A model generated the notes under the pieces. That model did not search any database. It had not been told where the DNA came from and worked only from the letters and a program-made list of their open reading frames with translations. A DNA stretch of 35,307 nucleotides, taken from Halobacteriales archaeon QS_8_69_73 (GTDB lineage Archaea > Halobacteriota > Halobacteria > Halobacteriales > Haloarculaceae). The DNA lies in NCBI GenBank assembly GCA_003022945.1, contig PXRZ01000067.1, forward strand, positions 1 through 35,307, written 5' to 3'. Positions 1 through 7,719 of the stretch are shown here, piece after piece. Each line of letters begins with the position of its first letter. Within the stretch, counting starts at the first letter, position 1. A program made the position numbers and the translations under genes.

Positions 1-345
1 TACGCCCCGATGCGGGCCATCCGGACGGACCGCTTCAAGTACATCAGGAGCTTCTGGCGCAACCCGAGAGTGTTCCTCCCGAACGACGTGTACGCGAGCC
101 GCGCCGGTCGCGAGGTGCGGGGGCGCTACGGTCGCCCATCACGGGTGAACGAGGAGCTGTACGACCTCGAGGCCGACCCCCACGAACGGCAGAACCTCGC
201 CGACGACGAGGGCCACGCGCAGGTCCGCGACAAGCTGGCGACGACGCTTTCGACATGGATGCACGAGACCGAGGACCCGCTGCTCGAGGGTCCGGTCGTA
301 CCGGACGATTACGACCGGATGTTCGACCGAATCGGCCGCCCGTAG
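1..345 (+). CDS. Sulfatase family protein, C-terminal part (5' end outside window)
   Basis: The reading frame is open from base 1, so the start lies upstream. The visible 114 residues match the C-terminal end of alkaline-phosphatase-superfamily sulfatases. They contain the AIRTDRFKYIR strand and the ELYDLEADPHERQNLADD segment that typically closes these enzymes (known of the family). The catalytic and metal-binding regions are not in the window, so activity cannot be judged. A second sulfatase-like gene lies about 2.2 kb downstream on the other strand and shares the same C-terminal pattern (AIRTPEYKYVR, then LYDVRTKPRERRDCL). The two are probably paralogues. Their substrates cannot be inferred from this DNA. 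Confidence 0.85.
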   Translation, partial: YAPMRAIRTDRFKYIRSFWRNPRVFLPNDVYASRAGREVRGRYGRPSRVNEELYDLEADPHERQNLADDEGHAQVRDKLATTLSTWMHETEDPLLEGPVVPDDYDRMFDRIGRP

Positions 346-515
346 TGATGTAGCGTGGGCGGTTACCCGAATCGAATCGTCTCGAGCGCACCGCCGACGG
401 TCGGCGGAAGGTGACCGACGACGGTCCCGGTTCGGCGGCGCTGTCGGGAGCGCGCGGTGATCGACACGCGTCGAAAAAAGACCGGACGAGAGGTGCCAGC
501 GGTCTCGGGGAGCGG

Positions 516-749
516 TTACTCGCTGAGTCGGATCTCGTCGTCGGTGATCGTCTCGATGGACGCCTCCTGCAGCGGGTAGGTGTCTTCGTCGCGGTCGGCC
601 CAGCCGAGCTTCGACATCACCGTCTCGGTGATGCCAGGGTCGGGATCGACGTAGGCCGTCCCGTGTTCGACGTCGATGACGCGGCCGACTTTGTCGTTAC
701 CGTGCTTGATGGGCTTGCCCTCGTCGTCCTCCGTGACGTTCTGTGTCAT
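516..749 (-). CDS. Small PRC-barrel-like haloarchaeal protein
   Basis: This encodes a 77-residue acidic protein starting MTQNVTEDDEGK at the ATG at 749. The open frame extends further upstream, but that extension is basic, Arg-rich and unlike a haloarchaeal protein, so I chose the internal ATG. The core GRVIDVEHGTAYVDPDPG resembles the beta-barrel of small haloarchaeal PRC-barrel proteins, followed by an acidic tail (SIETITDDEIRLSE). Such proteins are small cytosolic units of uncertain function. No catalytic motif is visible. An AT-rich stretch at about 774-790 could supply its promoter. It stands alone between the sulfatase tail and a promoter-bearing gap. The family assignment is by pattern only and is moderately sure. 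Confidence 0.7.
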   Translation of the reverse strand: MTQNVTEDDEGKPIKHGNDKVGRVIDVEHGTAYVDPDPGITETVMSKLGWADRDEDTYPLQEASIETITDDEIRLSE

Positions 750-1237
750 CGCGTCCCATTGTTCCGCCGCGCGATGATTGAAATCTATGCCTGCAGATGC
801 AAGTGCCGTCCAGCCACTCCACGGTATCAAGCCCCCGACGGCCGTTCGCGGGAGAAACCGGGGGGGCGGCCGGCGCGCTCGTCGGGATAGTCCCGTCCGG
901 GGAACGCGGCGACTCCGGAGGCGATCGATGCCTCGGGTCCTGTACTCACTACCGTACGTCATTTCGGTATCGACCGCACGACGGCGTGCGGTCGTACCGG
1001 TACGCGGTTACGAGGGTGTTATGAGACGTTTTTCCAACGAAGTCGATTTCATCCATTTATACAGCAAACACGCCAGTAGGTGCACGCACCGGTCACCGAG
1101 ATTCCTATCAGTCTCGGATAACGTTCAGGGCACCACGCAAGATAAGCATACGTAGTCAGCACTGCTGGTTTCGACTCGGTGACCAGCCTCTTCCAACCGG
1201 GGATAATTTTTAATGCGCGTTACCGTATTTGATGCGT
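750..1237. other. Gene-poor intergenic region with promoters at its edges
   Basis: I see no credible coding sequence in this 488-base stretch. Open frames here are Arg/Ser-rich and lack haloarchaeal acidity. The left edge (about 774-790) is AT-rich and probably carries the promoter of the leftward PRC-barrel-like gene. The right edge carries the box A of the trkA-type gene. Base composition falls toward the right, matching the lower-GC trkA and membrane-protein genes that follow. No tRNA, inverted-repeat pair or mobile-element end was recognised. Confidence 0.5.
1207..1214 (+). promoter_or_regulatory. Box A (TATA) of the trkA-type gene
   Basis: TTTTTAAT is centred about 28 nt before the ATG at 1238 and about 22 nt before the ATG at 1232. 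This fits an archaeal TATA box with transcription starting at or next to the start codon. The spacing favours the ATG at 1238 and a leaderless mRNA. Confidence 0.5.
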
Positions 1238-1891
1238 ATGGCTAGCAACAGTCGAACAGTAATCGCTGGCGGTGGACGCGTCGGCTTTCGAGTCGCTCGA
1301 TTTTTCACACAACGCAGAGGTGAGGTGACGATTATCGAAAAGAATCCGGACCAGTTGGACGAGGAGAAGTCGGACGGCATCACCGTAGTGAGAGGTGACG
1401 CGACGAATCCAGCCGTGCTGTCGGATGCGCTCACGGACGACACGACCGTCATCGGCGCGCTGACGGACAGCGACAGCACTAATCTCGCAGTCTGCTTAGC
1501 TGCGAGAACGTTCCAACCGGATATCCGGACGGTCGCGCGCATCACTAACTCCGATACCGACGAATACGAACAACTCGTCGACGAGGTCGTGTTCCCCGAG
1601 CGTGCAAGCGTCAAAACTGCGGTGAACGCACTCAGCGGGAGCGACGTGCGAACGTTCGAGGAGGTTACTGGTAAGATGGAAGTGTTCGATATCCGCGTTG
1701 CTACCGATTCGACGGTGGCGGAACAACGTCTCGCCGACATCGATCTTCCAGAAGGCAGTCTCGTGATTTCTGGAGCCGGAGGAGAGCGGACGGCCACCTC
1801 TGAAACGCGACTGGAGGCCGGCGAACGGTATATCGTCGCAGCCGATCCCGACGCCGCAGACTCCGTTATTTCCGCGTTTCGGGGAGAGTAA
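1238..1891 (+). CDS. TrkA-type NAD-binding potassium channel/transporter regulatory protein
   Basis: This 217-residue protein has an N-terminal Rossmann RCK_N (TrkA-N) domain: VIAGGGRVGFRVARFF, an acidic strand end EVTIIEKN, and GDATNPAVL. An RCK_C (TrkA-C) domain follows from about residue 135 (EVFDIRVATDSTVAE). RCK proteins bind NAD(H) or nucleotides on the cytosolic face and gate K+ transporters or channels. No membrane partner is adjacent; the next gene encodes an unrelated 4-TM protein. TTG at 1229 and ATG at 1232 are also in frame, but box A spacing favours 1238. GC is visibly lower than in the operons further right, hinting at different ancestry or weaker GC pressure. The family call is firm; the partner is unknown. 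Confidence 0.88.
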   Translation: MASNSRTVIAGGGRVGFRVARFFTQRRGEVTIIEKNPDQLDEEKSDGITVVRGDATNPAVLSDALTDDTTVIGALTDSDSTNLAVCLAARTFQPDIRTVARITNSDTDEYEQLVDEVVFPERASVKTAVNALSGSDVRTFEEVTGKMEVFDIRVATDSTVAEQRLADIDLPEGSLVISGAGGERTATSETRLEAGERYIVAADPDAADSVISAFRGE

Positions 1892-2063
1892 TTCGACTAC
1901 GGTGATCTCGCTGTAATAGTGGAGGAATCGGAGTCGCTCTACTGATTATAACCTTCGGACAGAATGGGAAAGCATTACTACTCACCGACGAGCGGCCTTC
2001 CGAAGTCCACAAAAATACAAATATCGTCGCTGAATCTTATCGTTGCTCGAATCTGAACGAGAG

Positions 2064-2495
2064 ATGTACTCCGGAAACGCGTTGGTGCTCGTGCCGCTCC
2101 TGTGGGTTGTGGTGACGGTTGGGTGGGTACCGATGCTGCTGTCCGAACGCCTCCGTGATCTCTGTGGCCGATGGCCGACCGGACGAGTTGTCCTGAACTA
2201 CCCCCTCTTCGTTACCGTCGTCGTCGGCACACACGTCTTGATTTTCCTCGCGGTCGGCATCCGGTTTCCCGCCGGAAGTCCGCTACTGCCGGCATGGGCT
2301 TTCGGCTCGACGTTTCTGGTAACGGTCGTCGGCTGGCTGATCGTCGCTGTCGTCCTCCCAGCGACCCGCGACGTGAGTCTCCCCTCCAATAACCGATTGC
2401 TTCTCGCTGTCGGCGCAGTCTGGTACGGTGTGCTGGTTAGCATCGTGTTTGCGGTGTTAGCACTGCTGATATTTGCGCTGTTCTTCCCGGGGTGA
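2064..2495 (+). CDS. Four-helix membrane protein, function unknown
   Basis: This encodes a 143-residue hydrophobic protein starting MYSGNALVLVPLLW. Four transmembrane segments are visible at about residues 5-25, 47-67, 77-99 and 117-142. The first loop contains Arg residues (LSERLRDLCGRWPTGR) that probably face the cytosol. No catalytic or binding motif was recognised. A TTG seven codons earlier (2043) is in frame and could be the start; I prefer the ATG. AT-rich DNA at 2009-2027 (aaaaatacaaat) is a plausible promoter. The gene follows the trkA-type gene on the same strand after a gap of about 170 nt and shares its lower GC. A link to ion transport would be guesswork. Confidence 0.6.
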   Translation: MYSGNALVLVPLLWVVVTVGWVPMLLSERLRDLCGRWPTGRVVLNYPLFVTVVVGTHVLIFLAVGIRFPAGSPLLPAWAFGSTFLVTVVGWLIVAVVLPATRDVSLPSNNRLLLAVGAVWYGVLVSIVFAVLALLIFALFFPG

Positions 2496-2540
2496 GTGGA
2501 TTTTCGGAAGCCGGAGGTTACTCACGGAGTACCGGAGAAT

Positions 2541-4022
2541 CTAAAGATAGCCGAGGCTCTCGAGGTGCCGCTCCGTCTCGGCGGTCATCTCGACGTCGGC
2601 GTCGGGGTCGACCGCGGCGTGCTCGAAGGAGTCCCGCCAGGCGTCGAGCCGTTCGCGGAGCCGTCGTGCCCGCTCCGGGCGGTCGGCCAGGCAGTCTCGC
2701 CGCTCACGGGGTTTCGTCCGGACGTCGTACAGTGCCTCGTGGCCGTCGGAGCCGCGAACGTACTTGTATTCGGGGGTTCGGATGGCCCGGAGCGACCGGT
2801 CGTACTCGCGGACGTGCTCGGAGAGGTCGCCGAACCGTCTCTCGAGTCGCTCCATCGAGGGCTGCGGCGCGGCGTACTCCGCGAAGACGGCTTCGCGGGG
2901 CTCGACGCCGGCGCCGGGGTGGAACGACCGGGCCTGACTCTGTTCGCGGAGCCGGGGGTCGTCGACCCCGGTCGCGTCGAGAAGCGTCGGCACCAAATCC
3001 GGAAGCTGGACGAGCCGGTCGGTGTCCGGACCGCCGGTGAATGCCCCGCCGTGGACGACGAGCGGAACGTGGAGGAGCGTGTCGGAGAGGTTGTACTGGT
3101 GGCCGAGGAAGCCGTGGTCGCCGACGTTCTCGCCGTGGTCCCCGAGGATGACGAACAGGGTGTCCTCCCACTCGCCGGTCGCCCGGAGGGCGCCCCGGAG
3201 GCGGCCGAGCTGGCGGTCGACGTAGGCGAGTTCGCCGCGGTAGAGGCCCCGCAGGAGCCGGCAGTCGCGTTCGGTCAGCTCGTACTCGCCGACGTCGTAC
3301 GCCCGGGGGTCCTGTCGGACCGACCGCGCCTCCTCGTAGCTGGCGTCCGCCGGGAGGAACGGCTCGGCGAACTCCCGCGGCGGGCGGTACTCGATGTGCG
3401 GCTCGATGAGGTTCGCGAACAGGAAGAACGGCCGGTCGTCGTCCCGCCCGCGCAGCCATCCATCGATACGGTCGGTCGTCCTCGCGGCGCCGTCGTCGCC
3501 GGTCGGCTGGAACAACTCGCTGTAGGCGACGTTGACCGCGTTGACGAGCGGGTTGCCGTCGAAGAGGTCGACGGCCATCCGTCTGAGCTTCTCGGTCCGC
3601 TCGCTGGCCCGGACGACCCTCCCCATGTCCGAGTCGGACTGCCAGTACTGCCAACCCTTCCAGAACGTCTCGAAGCCGCGGGCGAACCCGAACTCCTCGG
3701 TGATCCAGGTGTTATTGGTGACGCCGATCGTCTCGTACCCGGAGTCCGCGAACGATTCCGCCAGAAGACGGTGGTCCGCGTCGAGATAGGTGTGACCGCC
3801 GTGGGCGCCGTGTCGCGACGGGTAGGTGCCGGTGAACAGCGAAGCGTGGGAGGGAAGCGTCCAGGGAGCGGTCGCGAAGGCGCGTCCGTAGGCGGTGCCC
3901 GCTATTGCCAGTTCCGACAGCGTCGGCATCGCTTCCGGGTCGGGCCCTTCGGGGTCCGGTCCGACCGGAGTGTCCAGCGCGCGAGCCGTGTCGAGGACGA
4001 CGAGTGCGACGTTGATTGTCAT
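2541..4022 (-). CDS. Sulfatase-like hydrolase (alkaline phosphatase superfamily)
   Basis: This 493-residue protein starts at the ATG at 4022, giving MTINVALVVLDTARA, the usual metal-binding N-terminus of haloarchaeal sulfatases. The open frame extends 33 codons further, but without family similarity. The second metal site is visible as LGDHGENVGDHGFLGH. The C-terminus closes with the AIRTPEYKYVR and LYDV patterns. The nucleophile region reads WTLPSHASLFTG: Thr55 and His59 stand where classical sulfatases have Cys/Ser (converted to formylglycine) and Arg. It is therefore not a canonical formylglycine sulfatase and could be a phosphodiesterase or phosphonate-type hydrolase. No signal peptide is visible. 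It is transcribed divergently from the trehalose genes. Confidence 0.88.
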   Translation of the reverse strand: MTINVALVVLDTARALDTPVGPDPEGPDPEAMPTLSELAIAGTAYGRAFATAPWTLPSHASLFTGTYPSRHGAHGGHTYLDADHRLLAESFADSGYETIGVTNNTWITEEFGFARGFETFWKGWQYWQSDSDMGRVVRASERTEKLRRMAVDLFDGNPLVNAVNVAYSELFQPTGDDGAARTTDRIDGWLRGRDDDRPFFLFANLIEPHIEYRPPREFAEPFLPADASYEEARSVRQDPRAYDVGEYELTERDCRLLRGLYRGELAYVDRQLGRLRGALRATGEWEDTLFVILGDHGENVGDHGFLGHQYNLSDTLLHVPLVVHGGAFTGGPDTDRLVQLPDLVPTLLDATGVDDPRLREQSQARSFHPGAGVEPREAVFAEYAAPQPSMERLERRFGDLSEHVREYDRSLRAIRTPEYKYVRGSDGHEALYDVRTKPRERRDCLADRPERARRLRERLDAWRDSFEHAAVDPDADVEMTAETERHLESLGYL

Positions 4023-4082
4023 GATTGGTGTGCCCGACGCCACATGGCCCGGACATGCGGCGTCGCCGTCCGTCGATATCAT

Positions 4083-4113
4083 TGCCGGCAGATGATAAGG
4101 ATCGACTGCCGGC
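4083..4113. promoter_or_regulatory. Pair of TGCCGGC palindromes between divergent genes
   Basis: Two near-identical palindromic octamers, TGCCGGCA at 4083-4090 and TGCCGGCG at 4106-4113, lie 23 bp apart in the spacer between the sulfatase-like gene and otsA. The spacing is about two helical turns, as expected for two operator half-sites on one DNA face. GC-rich palindromes arise easily in this genome, so the regulatory role is only inferred. Confidence 0.25.
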
Positions 4114-4232
4114 GAGCGCAAGGCATCGCCCGTGCACTGTCGTTACCCGTGCGGCGCGACCGATTTCGGCGTCGCCGATCGAGACGTATCGGGACGGCTA
4201 CCGGCCTCACCTGCTTGTTTGCACCTGCAGGC

Positions 4233-4240
4233 AAAATTTA
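4233..4240 (+). promoter_or_regulatory. Box A (TATA) of otsA
   Basis: AAAATTTA is centred about 35 nt before the otsA ATG at 4272, inside the only AT-rich patch of this intergenic region. Transcription would start roughly 8-10 nt before the ATG. Confidence 0.4.
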
Positions 4241-4271
4241 CTTTCTTCAATATGTAACTATCATCGATAGT

Positions 4272-5547
4272 ATGGCGGAGCCACTCCTCGATTATGAACT
4301 CGGTGACGGCGTGGTTACGACGGACGTTCACGTCGTCTCCAACAGACAGCCGTATCGGCACGAGTACGACGGGGGGGAAACCGCCAGGGGCGGGACGGCA
4401 GGCGGACGGGCGGACCCGGGCGTCACCGTCGATCGGCCGACCGGCGGGCTCACCGCCGGTCTCGACCCGGTCATGCGTCGGCTCGGCGGAACCTGGATCG
4501 CGTGGGGCGACGGCGAGGCCGACTTCGCGGTCAGCGACGACAGTAACCGCGTCGCGGTCCCGCCGGAGGACCCACAGTACACCCTCCAGCGCATCCCGCT
4601 GTCCGACGAGGAGGTCGCCGGCTACTACGAGGGGTACGCCAACCGGACGCTGTGGCCGCTGTGTCACGCCCAGATTGCTCGCGAACGACCTCCTCGGCTT
4701 TCACGTCCCGCTGTACTGCTCGAACTTCCTGGAGTGCGTCGACGACCTCCTCGAGGGCGCCACCGTCGATTGGGCCGAGGGCCGCGTCCACTACGGCGAC
4801 CGGCCCACGCGGATCGAGTCCCTGCCGCTGACGATCGATGCCGCCGAAATCCGGGAGCTGGCGGACACGGGGACCGACGACGCGGGCAGACGGTTCCGCG
4901 TCGAACACGGTATCGACCCCGACCGGCGGCTGATGCTGGGGGTCGACCGGCTCGACTACACCAAGGGCATCCCCGAACGGCTCGCCGCGCTGGAGCACCT
5001 CTGGGAGACCCGTCCGGAGCTCCGCGGTGCGTTCACCTACGTCCAGAAGGGCCGGGAGAGCCGCGAGGGCATCGAGGCCTACCGGGAACTGCAGACGACG
5101 GTCGACGACGCCGTCGCGCGCATCAACGACCGGTTCGGTACCGACGAGTGGCGACCGGTGGTCAACACCACCGCTCACCTCCCCGCGGAGCAGCTCTACG
5201 AACTCTACCGGGACGCTGACGTCGCGCTGCTGACGCCGCTGCGCGACGGCATGAACCTCGTCGCCAAGGAGTACGTCGCCGCCCAGGACGGCGACGACGC
5301 CGCGCTCGTGTTGAGCAAGTTCGCCGGCGCCTACCGCCAGCTCGACGACGCCATCGGCGTCAATCCGCGCGACACCCCGGGGACGGCAGCCGCCATCGAG
5401 CACGCCCTCAAGATGGACGACGCGGAGCGCCGGGTCCGCATGCGACGGCTCCGGAAGCAGGTCGCCGGCGAGACGGTCGAGGGATGGATCGAGTCGGTCA
5501 TCGACGCCGCGGCGACGGTCGCCGGTCGCCGGGGGCAGGTGCAGTGA
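4272..5547 (+). pseudogene. otsA: Trehalose-6-phosphate synthase, broken by an internal out-of-frame deletion
   Basis: OtsA joins UDP- or GDP-glucose to glucose-6-phosphate. The first 130 or so codons (4272 to about 4665) are a good N-terminus: VVSNRQPY, PTGGLTAGLDPVMRRLGG, YANRTLWPLCH. The frame then changes. From about 4670 the +1 frame continues with LLANDLLGFHVPLYCSNFLE, GVDRLDYTKGIPERL and [16 protein letters not shown] through to the stop at 5547. What normally lies between WPLCH and LLANDLLGFH is absent: some 80 residues including the His-Asp-Tyr-His segment and the FFLHIPFPS-like strand of the sugar-binding cleft. The span is 1276 nt, so the missing length is not a multiple of three. 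Both flanks are otherwise undamaged. The cause is either a recent deletion or an assembly omission. Confidence 0.9.
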
Positions 5548-6467
5548 GCCCGGACCCGACCGGGGGCCCCTCGTCCGGAGACCGGTCGTCGGCCGGGTCC
5601 TCGACCGGGGACCGACCGGCCACAGGGTCGTCGCCGAGAACCCGGCCGTCCGGCGAGACGCCGCCCCTACTCGGCAACTGGCTGTCGAGGCTCGAGGACG
5701 GCCTCTCGCGGTGCGAGCACCTGACGCTGTGTCTCGACTTCGACGGCACGCTCGCGCCCATCGCCGAGGACCCGGACGCGGCGGCCGTGCCGGCCGACGT
5801 CGAGCGGGCCCTCGCGGCGCTGGCCGACCGGCCGGGCGTCGAACCCGCCGTCGTCAGCGGACGGGCGCTATCGGACCTCCGCGAGCGCGTCGACCCGGAC
5901 GTGACGCTGGCCGGCAACCACGGCCTCGAGATGGACCGCGGGGAGCAGGAGTGGGTCCACCCCGCCGCCGCCGAACGGCGCGGGGCGCTCGAGCGCGCCA
6001 TCGGAGATATCACCGAGCGCCTCGCGGCGTATCCGGACTGTCGTATCGAGGACAAAGGCGTGACCGCGACGGTCCACCACCGCGGGGCCGACGCCGACCA
6101 CGCGACCGTGCGGGCTGCCGTCCGGACGGCCCTCTCCGACGAACCGGTCCTGGTCGCCACCGAGGGCCGGAAGATAGTGGAGGTGCGGCCCGACGTCGAG
6201 TGGCACAAGGGCGAGGCGGTGTGCGAACTCGTCGACGACGGCGAACGCACCTCCGCGGTGTACGTCGGGGACGACGTCACCGACGAGGACGCCTTCGAGG
6301 CGCTCGAGGATCTCTCCTGTCGGAGCGTGGGTGTCCTCGTCGGGAACCGTCCTTCCGCCGCCGACTACCGCGTCCACGACGTCGGCGGCGTGCGCGCGTT
6401 TCTCGCGTGGCTCGCCGACGAGGTGTACCCCGCAAGCGGGCCCCCGGACGGCGACGCCGGCCCGTGA
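5544..6467 (+). CDS. otsB: Trehalose-6-phosphate phosphatase
   Basis: OtsB dephosphorylates trehalose-6-phosphate to trehalose, a compatible solute, in the cytosol. The 307-residue product has HAD motif I (CLDFDGTLAPIAEDP), motif II region VVSGRALSDL, the family signature AGNHGLE, a cap domain, the motif III lysine in VEWHKGEAV, and motif IV VGDDVTDEDAF. The GTG start at 5544 overlaps the otsA stop (GTGA), so the two are translationally coupled. The first 50 residues are a Ser/Pro/Gly/Asp-rich leader that is probably disordered. The open frame reaches further upstream, but only inside otsA. With otsA broken as sequenced, the enzyme would lack its usual substrate source unless another synthase exists. 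Confidence 0.9.
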   Translation: MSPDPTGGPSSGDRSSAGSSTGDRPATGSSPRTRPSGETPPLLGNWLSRLEDGLSRCEHLTLCLDFDGTLAPIAEDPDAAAVPADVERALAALADRPGVEPAVVSGRALSDLRERVDPDVTLAGNHGLEMDRGEQEWVHPAAAERRGALERAIGDITERLAAYPDCRIEDKGVTATVHHRGADADHATVRAAVRTALSDEPVLVATEGRKIVEVRPDVEWHKGEAVCELVDDGERTSAVYVGDDVTDEDAFEALEDLSCRSVGVLVGNRPSAADYRVHDVGGVRAFLAWLADEVYPASGPPDGDAGP

Positions 6468-6695
6468 CGACACCCCCGTGACCCAGGTACGAAGAAGAAA
6501 CGCGGGCAGTCCCCGGAACGCCGAAGGGTCACCGGGTGCCGCGCGGTGGCTCGACCGCCGTCGTCCGTCTTCCTCAGCCCACACGAGGTCCGCTCGACCG
6601 GGCGACGGCCAGTTCTTATCAGCCAAAACACGTCGAATACAATCCCTGCTACTGCAAGCAGCGTCCGTATCGGGGTCGGGCTCGATGATCCGTCG

Positions 6696-6848
6696 ATGGC
6701 TCGATACCCACGTGCCGTTCGCGACGCGAAGATCAAGTGTCTGGAGTGCAACGCGCCGGTCGTCGAGACCATCGACGGGCGCTTCCTCTGTGTCGACTGC
6801 GGAGGGCGTATCCGCGACGGACCGGAAGACCCCTCGGACGACCGGTAG
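6696..6848 (+). CDS. Zinc-ribbon microprotein
   Basis: This is a 50-residue protein, MARYPRAVRDAKIKCLECNA through RIRDGPEDPSDDR. Two CxxC knuckles (CLEC and CVDC) are separated by 15 residues in a beta-ribbon-like spacing, as in the many haloarchaeal zinc-finger microproteins. The end is acidic. The frame is open for another 50 codons upstream, but that part is Ser/Arg/Pro-rich and not protein-like, so the start is the ATG at 6696. Its partner and role are unknown. It lies alone between otsB and the HTH_10 gene. Short length limits certainty, but the conserved cysteine pattern and acidity support a real gene. Confidence 0.65.
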   Translation: MARYPRAVRDAKIKCLECNAPVVETIDGRFLCVDCGGRIRDGPEDPSDDR

Positions 6849-7058
6849 CTCCGCCGGGGTCGCGGCGTTCACGAGAGCGACGCTCCCGTGCGGTCCACCG
6901 GAACTCTCCGACATCCGGGTGGCTGTGCCACCGCGCACGTCAGTTCCATTGCAGTCGCGTTCTCGGCGGTCGTCCGGTCGGCTGCCGTCCGTACGCGGTC
7001 CCCGACGGTCCGAGGTTTCATTATCTGTCAGTCGAAAGGAAGTTCGTGAGATCCAGTA

Positions 7059-7583
7059 ATGCCGACAATCGTCGTCGCCAACATTCCCGCAGAAGAGTTC
7101 GCGCTCCGCGAATCGCTCCGGGCCGTCCCCGATCTCGCGGTAGAGAGCCAGCGGGTGGTCGAGAAGGACAGGGACCTCGTGATGCCGCTCATGTGGGTTC
7201 GCGGCGCCAACGGCGAGACGGTTCAGACGGCGTTGGCCGACGATTCGAGCGTCCGCTCGGCTAGCCGCATCGCCAGTTACGAAGACGAGTCGCTGTACCA
7301 GATGGAGTGGAAACGGGACGTCGAACTCGCCGTCCAGATGATAACCGAAGACGAGGCCACCATCCTCGATCTCTACGGGACGAGCGACGGCTGGCAGCTG
7401 CGTTCGATGTTTCCCGACCGCGACACGCTCACGGGCTACTTCGGCGTGCCGCGGGAGGCCGACCTCGGCGACGTCGCCGACCGACTGGACATCAGCCACC
7501 AGGCGCTGTCCGAACGCCTCCGGCGCGGTCACACCAATCTCATCAAGGAGACCATCGGCGTCGGAGCCCCGGAAAAAACCTGA
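7059..7583 (+). CDS. HTH_10 (bacterio-opsin activator-type) regulator with an apparent internal in-frame deletion
   Basis: This 174-residue protein follows the layout of haloarchaeal Bat-like regulators: an N-terminal regulatory domain (MPTIVVANIPAEEFALRESL) and a C-terminal HTH_10 DNA-binding domain (FGVPREADLGDVADRLDISH, then ALSERLRRGHTNL). HTH_10 domains normally begin with a helix of the LTDRQREAL type just before the G-Y-F. Here the preceding domain's WQLRSMFPDRDTL is followed almost directly by TGYFGVPRE. About 40 residues, including that first helix, seem to be missing without loss of frame (junction near 7424-7438). The DNA-binding domain would be incomplete. An AT-rich ttcattatc at about 7016 may be the promoter. 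The gene converges on the cobalamin operon. Confidence 0.8.
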   Translation: MPTIVVANIPAEEFALRESLRAVPDLAVESQRVVEKDRDLVMPLMWVRGANGETVQTALADDSSVRSASRIASYEDESLYQMEWKRDVELAVQMITEDEATILDLYGTSDGWQLRSMFPDRDTLTGYFGVPREADLGDVADRLDISHQALSERLRRGHTNLIKETIGVGAPEKT

Positions 7584-7719
7584 CACCGTCGACCGCAACT
7601 GTCCGGAACGGCCCGCCGGGAAGTGCGGGGTTCTCGGGAGATATTCCGGCCGGGGATCACGTGAAGACGGGCACGAAAGCACGGCCGGTAGTACCAGAGA
7701 TTGCGAAGCGAGTCTCGGA

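Noticed and set aside
2496-5219. Plus-strand frame of 907 codons across the sulfatase and otsA
   Set aside because: Codons up to about 4270 are the antisense of the intact sulfatase-like gene. Only the part from 4272 is real (otsA N-terminus).
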